Part shown: piece after piece, positions 41,976 to 50,635 of the stretch
Numbering within the stretch: the first letter of the stretch is position 1
How the letters are laid out: every line of letters starts with the position of its first letter
Assembly: GCF_002243175.1 (NCBI RefSeq)
Contig: NZ_NDYF01000013.1
Location: forward strand, 124,001 to 188,000
From: Finegoldia magna_J
GTDB lineage: Bacteria; Bacillota; Clostridia; Tissierellales; Peptoniphilaceae
Direction: 5' to 3'
Length of the DNA stretch: 64,000 bases
Program-made: the position numbers and the translations under genes
The notes under the pieces: model-generated
Seen by the model: only the letters and a program-made list of their open reading frames with translations
Told to the model about the DNA's origin: nothing
The model's database searches: none

Positions 41976-43829
41976 TTATTCTTTCATTGGTTGGTCTGCT
42001 GTAAGTTCGATTTCATTCCATCTGAAGTCGTCTTTGTTCATATCTTGAACATATCTGAAATCAAATTTCTTAACTCTCTTGTTGATTGGAGATAAAGCTT
42101 CTCTGTAAAGTGTTGGAATCAATGGTACATTGTCTTCCATTACTTTTGCAAAGTCTTTGTAAGCTTGTGCTCTATCTTCATCAGATGTTTTACCATCAGC
42201 TATCTTATCCAATGCTTGTTGCATTTCTGGATTAGTATATCTGTAGTAGTTGAATGATGCATTCTTACTGAATAATCCTGATGGGTCTGGGTTAGTACCT
42301 GTTCCCCATGCACCTTGGAATACGTCGATTTCTGGATCGTCGTTTTTAAGTTTGTCGTAGAATGCGTTGAATTCGATTAGTCTTCCGCCTGTTAATTCAA
42401 CTTTCAATCCTACTTGTTCCCAACATTGCATGTAGTATTTTGCTAATGGTTCAGCGATATCTCCACCTGCCATTGAAGCAAATTTGATTACAAATGGTTT
42501 ACCATTTTTGTCTTCTCTGAATCCATCGTTGTCAACGTCTTTGTATCCAGCTTCGTCTAACAATTTTTTAGCTTTTTCTGGATCGAAGTTGTATCCTTTA
42601 AGGTCTGTGTTGAAGTAATCCTTGAAGATTGGGATTATAACTGATGTTGCTTGTGATCTGTATCCTAGGTAGAATTTTTCACCAACTGCATTGTTGTCGA
42701 TTGCATAACCCATTGCTTTACGTAGGTTTACATCTGCCATTTTAGCGTTAGGATCTACTACAACTTCTCCCTTGGCTTTGTCCCATTTACCTAATTTAAA
42801 TCCTAGGTAAGTGTAAGCCATGTCTTGGTATCTTGCTACTTTGTATCCTTTTAATTCAGAAATTTCTTTGAATGTATCTGAAGGTGCTCCACCTGCGATA
42901 TAGTCGTATTTACCAGCTTTTAATGAAGCTAAGATTTGTGAGCTTGGAACTACTTCCATTACAACTTTATCGATCTTAGGTTTTCCACCCCAGAAGTGTT
43001 CGTTAGCTGAAAATTCAACTGATTGACCTGGAACTACATTTGTAATGTAGAAAGGTCCTGCTGATTTAGGGTTCTTTCTAACAGGGTCAGAAGAAATTAT
43101 ATCTTTTACTGGTATATCTTTTAATTGATCATAGCTATTTGGTTCAGCCCAGATTCCAGCGCCCCATTTGATTGCTGGTTTCCATTCTTTAAATGAGATT
43201 TGAACTGTTTTTTCATCTACTTCTTTAACACCAGATATGTCTTGTGTTTTACCAGCGTGATATTCTTCCATACCAACTATGTTAATCATATCATCATCAT
43301 AACGTACACCAGGATAATCCTTGTGACCAATGATTAGGTAGTTGATGATAATGTCTTTTGCAGTAACTGGTTTTCCGTCATTCCATTTGAATGAGTCTGA
43401 AAGTTTAATTGTAGCAGTTTTTGCTTTTTCATCCCATTCGAATTTTTCAGCTCCAGAATCTCTCAATTCCAAGCTTTCTCCAGCGTTTGATGAACCATAC
43501 ATTGTAGGTCCAATGATGTTCCAGTCGTAGTTGTCATCGTATAATGTGTTGTTGAATATACCTTTAAATGGTGAGTCTGTAGGAATACCTACTCTGAATG
43601 TACCACCTTTAATTGGTTCGCCTTCGTTTTCAACAACAACACCGCCGCCCATTTTTTCTCCGACTATGTTGCCCTTGTTTTCTTCATTGACTTTCTTTCC
43701 AGTACTAGATTCTTGTTTAGAACCAGAGTCTGAAGATTTTCCGCTATCTTTCTTTGCATTTCCACATCCAGTAAGTACGAATGCCAATACTAAAAAGATA
43801 GCCAATAATGATTTGAATTTCTTTTTCAT
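41976..43829 (-). CDS. oppA: Oligopeptide ABC transporter substrate-binding lipoprotein
   Basis: 617 residues from ATG 43829; a longer frame to 43943 only overlaps the permease gene and lacks a signal sequence. MKKKFKSLLAIFLVLAFVLTGC is a lipoprotein signal with Cys at ~22. The SBP_bac_5 body includes YTYLGFKLG, LRKAMGYAIDNNAV, GYNFDPEKAKKLLDEAGYKD and RAQAYKDFAKVMEDNVPLIPTLY. It captures peptides outside the cell for OppBCDF. Last gene of oppDFBCA. Confidence 0.93.
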   Translation of the reverse strand: MKKKFKSLLAIFLVLAFVLTGCGNAKKDSGKSSDSGSKQESSTGKKVNEENKGNIVGEKMGGGVVVENEGEPIKGGTFRVGIPTDSPFKGIFNNTLYDDNYDWNIIGPTMYGSSNAGESLELRDSGAEKFEWDEKAKTATIKLSDSFKWNDGKPVTAKDIIINYLIIGHKDYPGVRYDDDMINIVGMEEYHAGKTQDISGVKEVDEKTVQISFKEWKPAIKWGAGIWAEPNSYDQLKDIPVKDIISSDPVRKNPKSAGPFYITNVVPGQSVEFSANEHFWGGKPKIDKVVMEVVPSSQILASLKAGKYDYIAGGAPSDTFKEISELKGYKVARYQDMAYTYLGFKLGKWDKAKGEVVVDPNAKMADVNLRKAMGYAIDNNAVGEKFYLGYRSQATSVIIPIFKDYFNTDLKGYNFDPEKAKKLLDEAGYKDVDNDGFREDKNGKPFVIKFASMAGGDIAEPLAKYYMQCWEQVGLKVELTGGRLIEFNAFYDKLKNDDPEIDVFQGAWGTGTNPDPSGLFSKNASFNYYRYTNPEMQQALDKIADGKTSDEDRAQAYKDFAKVMEDNVPLIPTLYREALSPINKRVKKFDFRYVQDMNKDDFRWNEIELTADQPMKE

Positions 43830-43840
43830 TATTTTCACCC

Positions 43841-44761
43841 TTATCCTTTCCTTTGTTTTGCATCGGAAGCCCTTCTTAATGCTTGACCGATGTAATTTAT
43901 ACACAACATCATTACCAATATCAATAATGATGCGGGTAACCATACATATAATTTGTCTTGAATAACTTCTGGTTTTCTGGCTAATGATACCAAAGTTCCA
44001 AGTGATGGATCTGATGGTGGAAGCCCGAAACCTAGAAAGCTTAGTCCTGTTTCAATACCGATGTTACCGGCGAAACTTAATGTCATATCTACTATTAATA
44101 TTGAAGAAATATTTGGTAATATTCCTGTAAACATCGTCTTCAAATCGCTAGTTCCCATTGTCTTCGATGCATTTACATAGTCTTTTTTACTTTCAGCAAG
44201 AGCTTTTGATCTGACAAGTCTTGCCATTCCTGTCCAGTAGAACACCGTAAATATCATTACAAATGTAAACATCGAATATTTTGGAACAATTGTTACGAAA
44301 ACTATGATAATCATCATCGTTGGAAGAATTTGGATGAAGTCTATAATTCTCATTATAATATTGTCCAACCATCCACCGTAATAACCTATTAATAGACCTA
44401 CAACTATTCCTATTGCAGATGTAAGTATTGTTACAGCGATTCCTATTACAATTGAGTTTCTCGCTCCAATAATTAATTGGCCGAACAAATCTCTACCACC
44501 TTGGTCTGTTCCTAAAATATGTCCAGCCTCTCCTGGTGGTGCGTATGAGTTCATAATATCTACCATCATTACTTGCTTTTTATCAAGTAACATTGCTCCA
44601 ACGAATATTCCTATCCACAAAACTGCCAATATTACCAAAGAAACAATTGCTAGTTTATCTTTTTTGAATTCATTAACAATTACTTTAAATCCAGTAGGAT
44701 TGTCTTTTGCAAGGTCTTTATATTCTTCAAGCTTTTCTTCTGTTACTTTTACTTCTTTCAT
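43841..44761 (-). CDS. oppC: Oligopeptide ABC transporter permease OppC
   Basis: 306 residues; OppC N-terminal region then the BPD_transp_1 domain with six membrane helices. HILGTDQGGRDLFGQLIIGARNS is the OppC/DppC signature, and the EAA loop is SKALAESKKDYVNASKTMGTS. 11 nt upstream of oppA and 9 nt after oppB. Confidence 0.95.
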   Translation of the reverse strand: MKEVKVTEEKLEEYKDLAKDNPTGFKVIVNEFKKDKLAIVSLVILAVLWIGIFVGAMLLDKKQVMMVDIMNSYAPPGEAGHILGTDQGGRDLFGQLIIGARNSIVIGIAVTILTSAIGIVVGLLIGYYGGWLDNIIMRIIDFIQILPTMMIIIVFVTIVPKYSMFTFVMIFTVFYWTGMARLVRSKALAESKKDYVNASKTMGTSDLKTMFTGILPNISSILIVDMTLSFAGNIGIETGLSFLGFGLPPSDPSLGTLVSLARKPEVIQDKLYVWLPASLLILVMMLCINYIGQALRRASDAKQRKG

Positions 44762-44770
44762 AAAAACCTC

Positions 44771-45739
44771 CTAATCTATCCTTATTCTTGGATCCACTAT
44801 ACTCATGATAATATCACTTAACAATGAACCACAAAGTGTCAAGAAACCATATATCATAACAAGTGCAGTCATAACTGAATAATCTCTTTGGTTGATACAG
44901 TCAACGAATAATGAACCCATTCCTTGGTATCCGAAGATTGTTTCAATCATGATAGAACCTGCTAACAATCCTGTGATTTGGAATCCGAAGAATGCAGCTA
45001 TTGGTAAAAGTGAGTTTCTAAAAATGTGTTTACTGTAAACTTTTTTGATAGGAACCCCTTTTGCTCTTGCAGTTCTTACGTAGTCTTGACTTTTTGCATC
45101 TACAACTTCATTTCTCAAATATTGAATAGTTCCAATAGTTGTAAGTAGTGCATAAGATATTGCAGGAAGTAGCATATGATAAAATCTACTTAATACCGCT
45201 GCCATGCCGCCTTTTGCTGAGGCTTCAAGGCTTATGATACCACTCGTTGGAAACCATCCAAGCTCATATCCGAAAATTAAAAGCATTATCAAGTAAAATA
45301 CGAACCCCGGGGTTGCTAGTGCCAGGAAGTTGTACAAGTTAACCCCCTGATCGAATGCCGACCCACTGTACCTACCTGCGTTTATTCCTAGAGGAATTGC
45401 AATTGCATACATTATTATTAATGAGAACAATGATAAGAAGAATGTATTCTTAGCTCTTTGACCTATAACGTCTTTTACAGGTAGCTTTTGAGTATAAGAA
45501 TCACCAAAGTCTCCTTGAAGTGCATTGCCAACCCATCTTTTGTATTTTACATACCATGGATCGTAAAATCCAGATTTTATTTTAAGTTCTTCTTCAACCT
45601 TTGAGTTACCAGTACTTGGTGTGATTTTCCCTGTAAATGGGTCACCTGGCATCTTTTGAGCTACAAAGAATATAAATAAACTTAACACTATCAATTGAGG
45701 AATCATTATTAAAAATCTTCTGATTATTGTTTTAGTCAT
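44771..45739 (-). CDS. oppB: Oligopeptide ABC transporter permease OppB
   Basis: 322 residues, RRFLIMIPQLIVLSLFIFF at the N-terminus; MPGDPF segment; EAA loop DAKSQDYVRTARAKGVPIKK; C-terminal INQRDYSVMTALVMIYG typical of DppB/OppB. Inner-membrane half of the peptide channel with OppC. One nt after oppF. Confidence 0.95.
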   Translation of the reverse strand: MTKTIIRRFLIMIPQLIVLSLFIFFVAQKMPGDPFTGKITPSTGNSKVEEELKIKSGFYDPWYVKYKRWVGNALQGDFGDSYTQKLPVKDVIGQRAKNTFFLSLFSLIIMYAIAIPLGINAGRYSGSAFDQGVNLYNFLALATPGFVFYLIMLLIFGYELGWFPTSGIISLEASAKGGMAAVLSRFYHMLLPAISYALLTTIGTIQYLRNEVVDAKSQDYVRTARAKGVPIKKVYSKHIFRNSLLPIAAFFGFQITGLLAGSIMIETIFGYQGMGSLFVDCINQRDYSVMTALVMIYGFLTLCGSLLSDIIMSIVDPRIRID

Positions 45740-45740
45740 A

Positions 45741-46679
45741 TTATATTTCCCCCTTTCTAGCTGCTACATAATGAGAATCTTTGTATTTTGTCAAATCGTA
45801 CACCGATCCATTTTCATCGTAGTAGACATTTTTTTGTTCATCAAATTTCTTTTCAATAGCTTGTCTAGCATCTCTAAGTTCTTTTCTTCTATTTGGTTCG
45901 ATTTGAGGAATCGCTGCGATAAGTCTCTTTGTGTAAATGTGTTGTGGATCGGAGTACAAATCATCACGATTTCCAGTTTCTACAAATTTGCCGTTGTGCA
46001 TGATATAAATGTAATCACACATGTGTCTTACAACTCCCAAATCGTGAGAGATGAAAATGTAGCTTAGATTAAACTCTTGTTGAATCAACTTCATGTAGTT
46101 TAATACTTGCGCTTGAACTGATAAGTCAAGTGCACTAACAGGTTCGTCTGCAACAATCAATCGTGGGTTACACGCAACAGCTCTTGCAACTCCAATTCTT
46201 TGTCTTTGACCACCTGAGAATTCAAATGGATATTTATAGATTGCACTCTCGTTAAGTCCAACTATATCCAACAATTTAAACACCTTTTCTTTTTCTTCTT
46301 TTGGTGTTAGTTTTTCAAAATTTCTGATTGGTTCAGCAATTATATCCAAAATTCTTTTTTTAGGATCAAGTGAACTCATTGAGTCTTGGAAAATCATTTG
46401 AACGTCTTGGTTGTAGTTGATCTTTTTTCTGTAAGATCTACTTGTAACATCTTTTCCTTCGTACAAAATTTGTCCATCTGTAATCTTTTCAAGCCCTACT
46501 ATAGCTTTTCCAATAGTGGATTTCCCAGATCCTGACTCTCCAATCAAACCATAAGTTTTTCCTTGTTCAATATCCATATCTACGCCGTCTACAGCTTTGA
46601 TATAGTCTTGAATTGTATTAAAAAATCCACCACGAATTGGATAATGAACTTTCAAATTTTTAACTTCTAAAAATCCCAT
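45741..46679 (-). CDS. oppF: Oligopeptide ABC transporter ATPase OppF
   Basis: 312 residues. Walker A GESGSGKST (~47-55), signature FSGGQRQR (~158), Walker B LIVADEP, switch FISHDLG, and the C-terminal oligo_HPY region with DDLYSDPQHIYTKRLIAAIP. Pairs with OppD. Nine nt after oppD. Confidence 0.95.
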   Translation of the reverse strand: MGFLEVKNLKVHYPIRGGFFNTIQDYIKAVDGVDMDIEQGKTYGLIGESGSGKSTIGKAIVGLEKITDGQILYEGKDVTSRSYRKKINYNQDVQMIFQDSMSSLDPKKRILDIIAEPIRNFEKLTPKEEKEKVFKLLDIVGLNESAIYKYPFEFSGGQRQRIGVARAVACNPRLIVADEPVSALDLSVQAQVLNYMKLIQQEFNLSYIFISHDLGVVRHMCDYIYIMHNGKFVETGNRDDLYSDPQHIYTKRLIAAIPQIEPNRRKELRDARQAIEKKFDEQKNVYYDENGSVYDLTKYKDSHYVAARKGEI

Positions 46680-46688
46680 ATTTCCCTC

Positions 46689-47684
46689 CTATTCGTCTTT
46701 AAAATGGAAATTCTTCCAGCAAGTACAACGAACCATGTGTCCATTGCCAACATCGTGTAGTACTGGATTTTCTTCGTGTTCATGATCGTCTATCCAAGGA
46801 ATACGAGGTGCAAATCTGCATCCTTTTCTAGGTAAATTTTTCAACGAAGGAACCATACCTTCTATAACATGTAACTGATCAGATTCATTATCTGCTTGTG
46901 GAATGGAATTTAATAAACTTCTTGTGTATGGATGAAGTGGATTATTGAACAACTCATCCACAGGTGCAATCTCAACGATTTGACCTGCATACATTACGCA
47001 AACTCTGTCAGCGATTTGTGCTACAACTCCTAAATCATGGGTTATCAATATAATTCCTGAATTCATTTGATTTTGTAATTCTTTTAGTAAATCTAGAATT
47101 TGTGCTTGAATTGTAACATCAAGTGCAGTAGTTGGCTCATCAGCTATCAAAACTCTAGGTTTGCAACTCAAAGCAATCGCAATGATTACTCTTTGTCTCA
47201 TACCTCCGGATAATTGATGAGGAAATTGTCTTGCTATAACTTCAGCATTTTCAATCCCTACTTTTTTTAGAAGATCAATAGCTTTTGCTTGACGTTGTTT
47301 CTTGTCCAAATCAGTGTGATATAACAAAGCTTCTTCAATTTGTTCGCCAATTCTCATTAATGGATTAAGAGATGCCAACGGATCTTGGAATATCATACCA
47401 ATTTCTCCACCTCTCAACTCATTGAATTGAGCTTCTGTATAATTCAAAATATTTTCGCCGTTATATATAACTTCACCGCTAATTTGAGTGTAATTCATAT
47501 TATGTAAACCCATAATAGTAGTAGCAAGTGTAGATTTACCACAACCAGATTCACCAACCATAGCTAATACTTCATTTTCATACAATTCAAATGAAACATC
47601 GTCTACGGCGTCATAATAATCGTCTTTTATTCTAAAAGCTGTATGCATATTATTAACTTCCAATATTTTCTTATTAGCAGACAT
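46689..47684 (-). CDS. oppD: Oligopeptide ABC transporter ATPase OppD
   Basis: 331 residues. Walker A GESGCGKST (~44-52), signature LSGGMRQRV (~158), Walker B VLIADEPTTALD, switch LITHDLG. The C-terminal oligo_HPY extension shows LFNNPLHPYTRSLLNSIP, then CRFAPRIPWIDDHEHEENPVLHDVG with further Cys (CTCW), a pattern linked to an iron-sulfur site in some DppD proteins. First gene of the operon; AAAGGAGA precedes the start. Confidence 0.95.
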   Translation of the reverse strand: MSANKKILEVNNMHTAFRIKDDYYDAVDDVSFELYENEVLAMVGESGCGKSTLATTIMGLHNMNYTQISGEVIYNGENILNYTEAQFNELRGGEIGMIFQDPLASLNPLMRIGEQIEEALLYHTDLDKKQRQAKAIDLLKKVGIENAEVIARQFPHQLSGGMRQRVIIAIALSCKPRVLIADEPTTALDVTIQAQILDLLKELQNQMNSGIILITHDLGVVAQIADRVCVMYAGQIVEIAPVDELFNNPLHPYTRSLLNSIPQADNESDQLHVIEGMVPSLKNLPRKGCRFAPRIPWIDDHEHEENPVLHDVGNGHMVRCTCWKNFHFKDE

Positions 47685-47749
47685 CTTATTCTCCTTTCAG
47701 TTTATTTTTAGTATGATTTATGTATGATTAATAAATAATACTTTATCTC

Positions 47750-47778
47750 ATTATAGTGACATAAAATGGATTTGTCAA
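47750..47778 (-). promoter_or_regulatory. Consensus promoter of oppDFBCA
   Basis: Minus strand TTGACA (47778-47773), 17-bp spacer, TATAAT (47755-47750): a perfect sigma-A promoter, ~65 nt upstream of oppD. Strong constitutive or repressor-controlled expression is expected. Confidence 0.85.
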
Positions 47779-48004
47779 TTATTATTTATTTTATAATTTA
47801 AAATTTCAGTATAAAATACAGTTTTTCCATGTTTTTTCGGATTAATTTACACTTTTTGCTCACAAAAATAAAATTTGTGATTTCGCTATCTTGTTGATTC
47901 TACGCCGTTTTACGCTTATTATGAAAATAAAACCAAATTATTTTTATTCATTTTTTAAATTTGTTCCGATAATAAAACAAATTGTGTTTTTGCATAAAAA
48001 TCAC

Positions 48005-48049
48005 TTGACTTATTTCCTTTATTATGATAAAGTAATGATAATCATGAGC
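48005..48049 (+). promoter_or_regulatory. Plus-strand promoter with Fur-box-like operator
   Basis: TTGACT (48005-48010), 17-bp spacer, TAAAGT (48028-48033). AGTAATGATAATCATGAGC at 48031-48049 matches the 19-bp Fur consensus GATAATGATAATCATTATC at 15 positions and covers the expected transcription start (~48040). Promoter and operator together look like a metal-repressed transcript. Confidence 0.55.
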
Positions 48050-48225
48050 CTATTTACAAATTTATTAAATTTTAAAAAATGTAACAAAAAACTTGCATTC
48101 GTTATATCGAGATGGTAAAATATATATAAATATTGAAAACTTTTTCATTTTCAATTAAATCTCCATTTCTTAATTTATTACAACATAAAAAAACAAGGTA
48201 TGAATTAAATTCAACACCTTGTTTT
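48040..48225 (+). ncRNA. Candidate small RNA (or tiny-ORF transcript) under a Fur-like box
   Basis: Predicted from the promoter at 48005-48033 to the hairpin at 48188-48228, about 185-190 nt. The only frame is a 24-codon ORF at 48044-48118 (MSLFTNLLNFKKCNKKLAFV then ISRW) that would start ~4 nt from the 5' end with no ribosome binding site, so a leaderless peptide is possible but a non-coding RNA is likelier. No Rfam family is recognised. Confidence 0.4.
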
Positions 48226-48228
48226 TTT
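48188..48228. terminator. Bidirectional terminator
   Basis: AACAAGGT ... ACCTTGTT, extended by TGAATT/AATTCA, with A-run on the left and TTTTTTT on the right. It can end both the plus-strand transcript and the PfkB gene on minus. Confidence 0.85.
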
Positions 48229-48231
48229 ATT

Positions 48232-49146
48232 TTAGTCTATTTTTATTATATTAACATCTTCTAAGCAATCATCTATTTGGAATTTTTTCGGCAAATCCTT
48301 GGTCTTCAACGAAGCTAGTGCACAGGCATTTGCCATTTCAAAAGACTTTTCATAATCTGAAGTTCTGATAAATGTCGCGATAAATCCCGCGATTATTGAG
48401 TCAATAACAAAATCTCTTTTTTGGTTTAGCATCTGTTCTATGTCAAAAGCATAGATTGAATTCTTTTGGAACAAATATACTTTATTATCTACAAAAGGAA
48501 CTATCACAAATTTAGAATTCAAACCAGATATTTCGTTTTTCCATTTAAGCAAATCTGATTCTGAATCTATTTTTGTTTTAAACATATGCTCCAAGCATTT
48601 GACGCTGATGTTTTGAAGAAGTGATCCTTCGTTAGCAAATCTCTCCAAATAATACTCATCTATATCGAGGACGAACTCCGCTTTGTTAGCTTTACAGATT
48701 GCAATCATTCTTTCGATTACAGTTTCTGTTATATTTTTCGGAAAAGCTGTGGACAAAAACACAGTATCTCCTTCTTTAACTCTTGATAGATAGTATAACA
48801 ATTCCTGTAGTTCTTGATGAGAAATGCTAGGTCCTTTTGATTCGATTACGGTTTTCGAAGAGCCTGTGATTTTGATATTAATTCTAGTATTATCATCAAT
48901 TCTTATGAACTCAGATTTGATATCTTCTCTTCTTAGCCAATCTTCTACAAAGTCTCCCGTAAAACCTCCTGCAAATCCAGTTGCAACCGTTGGAAGTCCA
49001 AGTTGTTTTAAAACTCTCGAAACATTGATTCCTTTTCCAGCTGGAAGCATCAAATCAAAATCCGATATATTGTTCTTGTCAAATTCAAAATCCGAAACTT
49101 CACTTACAAATTCAAGTGCTGGATTCATAGTAACTGTGTAAATCAT
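48232..49146 (-). CDS. PfkB-family protein with degenerate ATP/anion-hole motif
   Basis: Overall like 1-phosphofructokinase: MIYTVTMNPALE (usually NPALD), PAGKGINVSRVLKQLGLPTVATGFAGGFTG (~35-64). At the C-terminal signature, where the family has VGAGDSMVAGF, this protein reads FVIDSIIAGF (246-255): Asp 249 is kept but the anion-hole glycines are gone. The NxxE and Mg-binding regions are also poorly matched. It may be a weak kinase or a sugar-phosphate-binding regulator. 304 residues, 8 nt after the zinc-ribbon gene. The intact paralogue is at 12096-13049. Confidence 0.8.
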   Translation of the reverse strand: MIYTVTMNPALEFVSEVSDFEFDKNNISDFDLMLPAGKGINVSRVLKQLGLPTVATGFAGGFTGDFVEDWLRREDIKSEFIRIDDNTRINIKITGSSKTVIESKGPSISHQELQELLYYLSRVKEGDTVFLSTAFPKNITETVIERMIAICKANKAEFVLDIDEYYLERFANEGSLLQNISVKCLEHMFKTKIDSESDLLKWKNEISGLNSKFVIVPFVDNKVYLFQKNSIYAFDIEQMLNQKRDFVIDSIIAGFIATFIRTSDYEKSFEMANACALASLKTKDLPKKFQIDDCLEDVNIIKID

Positions 49147-49154
49147 TTAATCAC

Positions 49155-50333
49155 CTACATCAATCCCGGAGCAAGTCCAAAAAATATTTTTTGAAGAAGT
49201 GTCATAACGACCATAAACACCACAAGTCTTGTTATCACAATTCCAGCAGCATTAAGTCCGTAAATTTTCCACAAATTTTTGTAATCAAATCTATCAACTA
49301 AAATAATCGTCGCAAATAGTATCAATATTACTAATGAAATTAAATATATAAAAGCATGTGCTCCCAAAAATGTGAACGTGAAAACTGACGAACTAAAACC
49401 GACAAGTCCACCTGCTGTTAAAACCCCAAATAAGCTAAATATCAAAGATTCTATAACCGAAAGTAAAACTGAGATATTATATCTCAAATCCTTGTCGATA
49501 GGTTGATATAATTTCGTTCCTGATAGTTTAAGTCCCATACTGTATGATAAAACTTTTTGGAAAACATCCAATACTAATACAGAAACCATAACCACGATTG
49601 CCTTTGATTTTTGAGTAAATGTCCAGTGATTTGTAGAATTCATGTAAAAGAACAATAGCGGCAACGCTGACAATATTACAACTGCTATTCTCATTGAGAA
49701 CCTGTAAGGTTGTGCTCCACCCATCATTTTCTTCAATATTTTCGTGAAAAACAAATTGATTCTGTCAAACACTTGTTTAGTTTTAACCTCAAAAGTATCC
49801 ATAAATTCGTCTTCATCATCATTTTCTTCTTCAATCTTATGGATAGTAAACTCATTTGCAGATGTGAATCTTATCGACTCATCTCTTTTGATTTTTTCTT
49901 GATTTTCGTCGTAACCTTTGGTAATAAAAATCGTGTTTTCATAATTTTCTTCGGGTTCTTTTTCATCTTCGTGATTAATCTTCTTCTCAACTTCTTTGTC
50001 TGGATTGAACTTTCCATACTGAGATTTGTTTTTGTTAATAACTTGAAAAATATCTTCAATTCTTTTAGGTTTGTGCTCAGATTTGTTTTTATTTATGATT
50101 TCTTCAGCCTTTTGTTCCTCAGCAGATTTCTCACGATTTTTTATATTAAAAATATTCATCACATCATCTGAATAGGAATAATCCTTGTCTGTAGATGCGT
50201 GACTATCTTTTGGTTGTTCTTCTATATCTTTTTGTTCATTCAAACTTTCGCGGTATTCTTTCAAATTGAACCCACAATTGTGACAGAAATTCACCGTATC
50301 TAACACTTTTTCATTGCAATTAGGACAACGCAT
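49155..50333 (-). CDS. Zinc-ribbon, charged-linker membrane protein, 392 aa
   Basis: MRCPNCNEKVLDTVNFCHNCG (residues 1-21) is a double-CxxC zinc ribbon. Residues ~25-190 form a long Lys/Glu/Asn-rich linker of low complexity. About six membrane helices follow (~218-390) with Yip1-like character. Zinc-ribbon membrane proteins of this plan are common in Firmicutes without assigned roles. Cotranscribed with the PfkB-like protein 8 nt downstream. Confidence 0.75.
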   Translation of the reverse strand: MRCPNCNEKVLDTVNFCHNCGFNLKEYRESLNEQKDIEEQPKDSHASTDKDYSYSDDVMNIFNIKNREKSAEEQKAEEIINKNKSEHKPKRIEDIFQVINKNKSQYGKFNPDKEVEKKINHEDEKEPEENYENTIFITKGYDENQEKIKRDESIRFTSANEFTIHKIEEENDDEDEFMDTFEVKTKQVFDRINLFFTKILKKMMGGAQPYRFSMRIAVVILSALPLLFFYMNSTNHWTFTQKSKAIVVMVSVLVLDVFQKVLSYSMGLKLSGTKLYQPIDKDLRYNISVLLSVIESLIFSLFGVLTAGGLVGFSSSVFTFTFLGAHAFIYLISLVILILFATIILVDRFDYKNLWKIYGLNAAGIVITRLVVFMVVMTLLQKIFFGLAPGLM

Positions 50334-50413
50334 TTACTCACCTCCGTAACCGTATTATATCACAATACATTATACTCAATTATAACTTTGCCAAATCTTA
50401 ATATTTGAGCAAT

Positions 50414-50438
50414 AAAAAAAGAGACATTTTACATCTCC
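50414..50438 (-). terminator. Terminator downstream of folA
   Basis: Minus strand GAGATGTAAAATGTCTC then TTTTTTTATTG. It lies beyond foldback copy B, so the element is probably transcribed in the 3' tail of the folA operon. Confidence 0.65.
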
Positions 50439-50447
50439 AATTTTTCA

Positions 50448-50630
50448 AAGAGTAAGTACACATCATGCACGAATATCTAGACTACAAAAATTGTTGATTT
50501 CTGAATCTCAAAATCCTAAAATCGTAAGCACGCTTCGCTTACGCGGTACGATTTTGGACGGATTTTTTCGATTTGTAATCAAAGCAATTTTTTCCGTATG
50601 ATATTCTTAGCATGGATGTGTAATACTCTT
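50448..50630. repeat. Foldback intergenic element, copy B
   Basis: Core 50465-50613 (149 bp) is nearly identical to copy A at 14755-14904 except at the apex (TAAGCACGCTTCGCTTACG here). The pair next to the apex is T:A here and C:G in copy A. Flanks AAGAGTAAGTACACATC (50448-50464) and GGATGTGTAATACTCTT (50614-50630) are complementary over ~15 bases and share no sequence with copy A's flanks. No coding frame. Between folA's stop and its terminator. Confidence 0.85.
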
Positions 50631-50635
50631 CTGCT

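Larger units (their letters stand above)
47685..48231. other. Intergenic region with opp promoter and a candidate iron-regulated plus-strand transcript
   Basis: This 547-bp region holds the oppD promoter (47750-47778, minus), a plus-strand promoter with a Fur-box-like operator (48005-48049) and a terminator at its right end (48188-48228). In the oppD leader, AATCATAC occurs twice within 25 bp. The rest is AT-rich and otherwise empty. Confidence 0.6.

Noticed and set aside
47685..47749. Leader riboswitch for opp
   Set aside because: Leader is ~60 nt and shows only a short direct repeat (AATCATAC).
49710..50171. 153-codon plus-strand frame opposite the zinc-ribbon gene
   Set aside because: It is the complement of the Lys/Glu-rich linker, giving an artificial Phe/Leu-rich frame.
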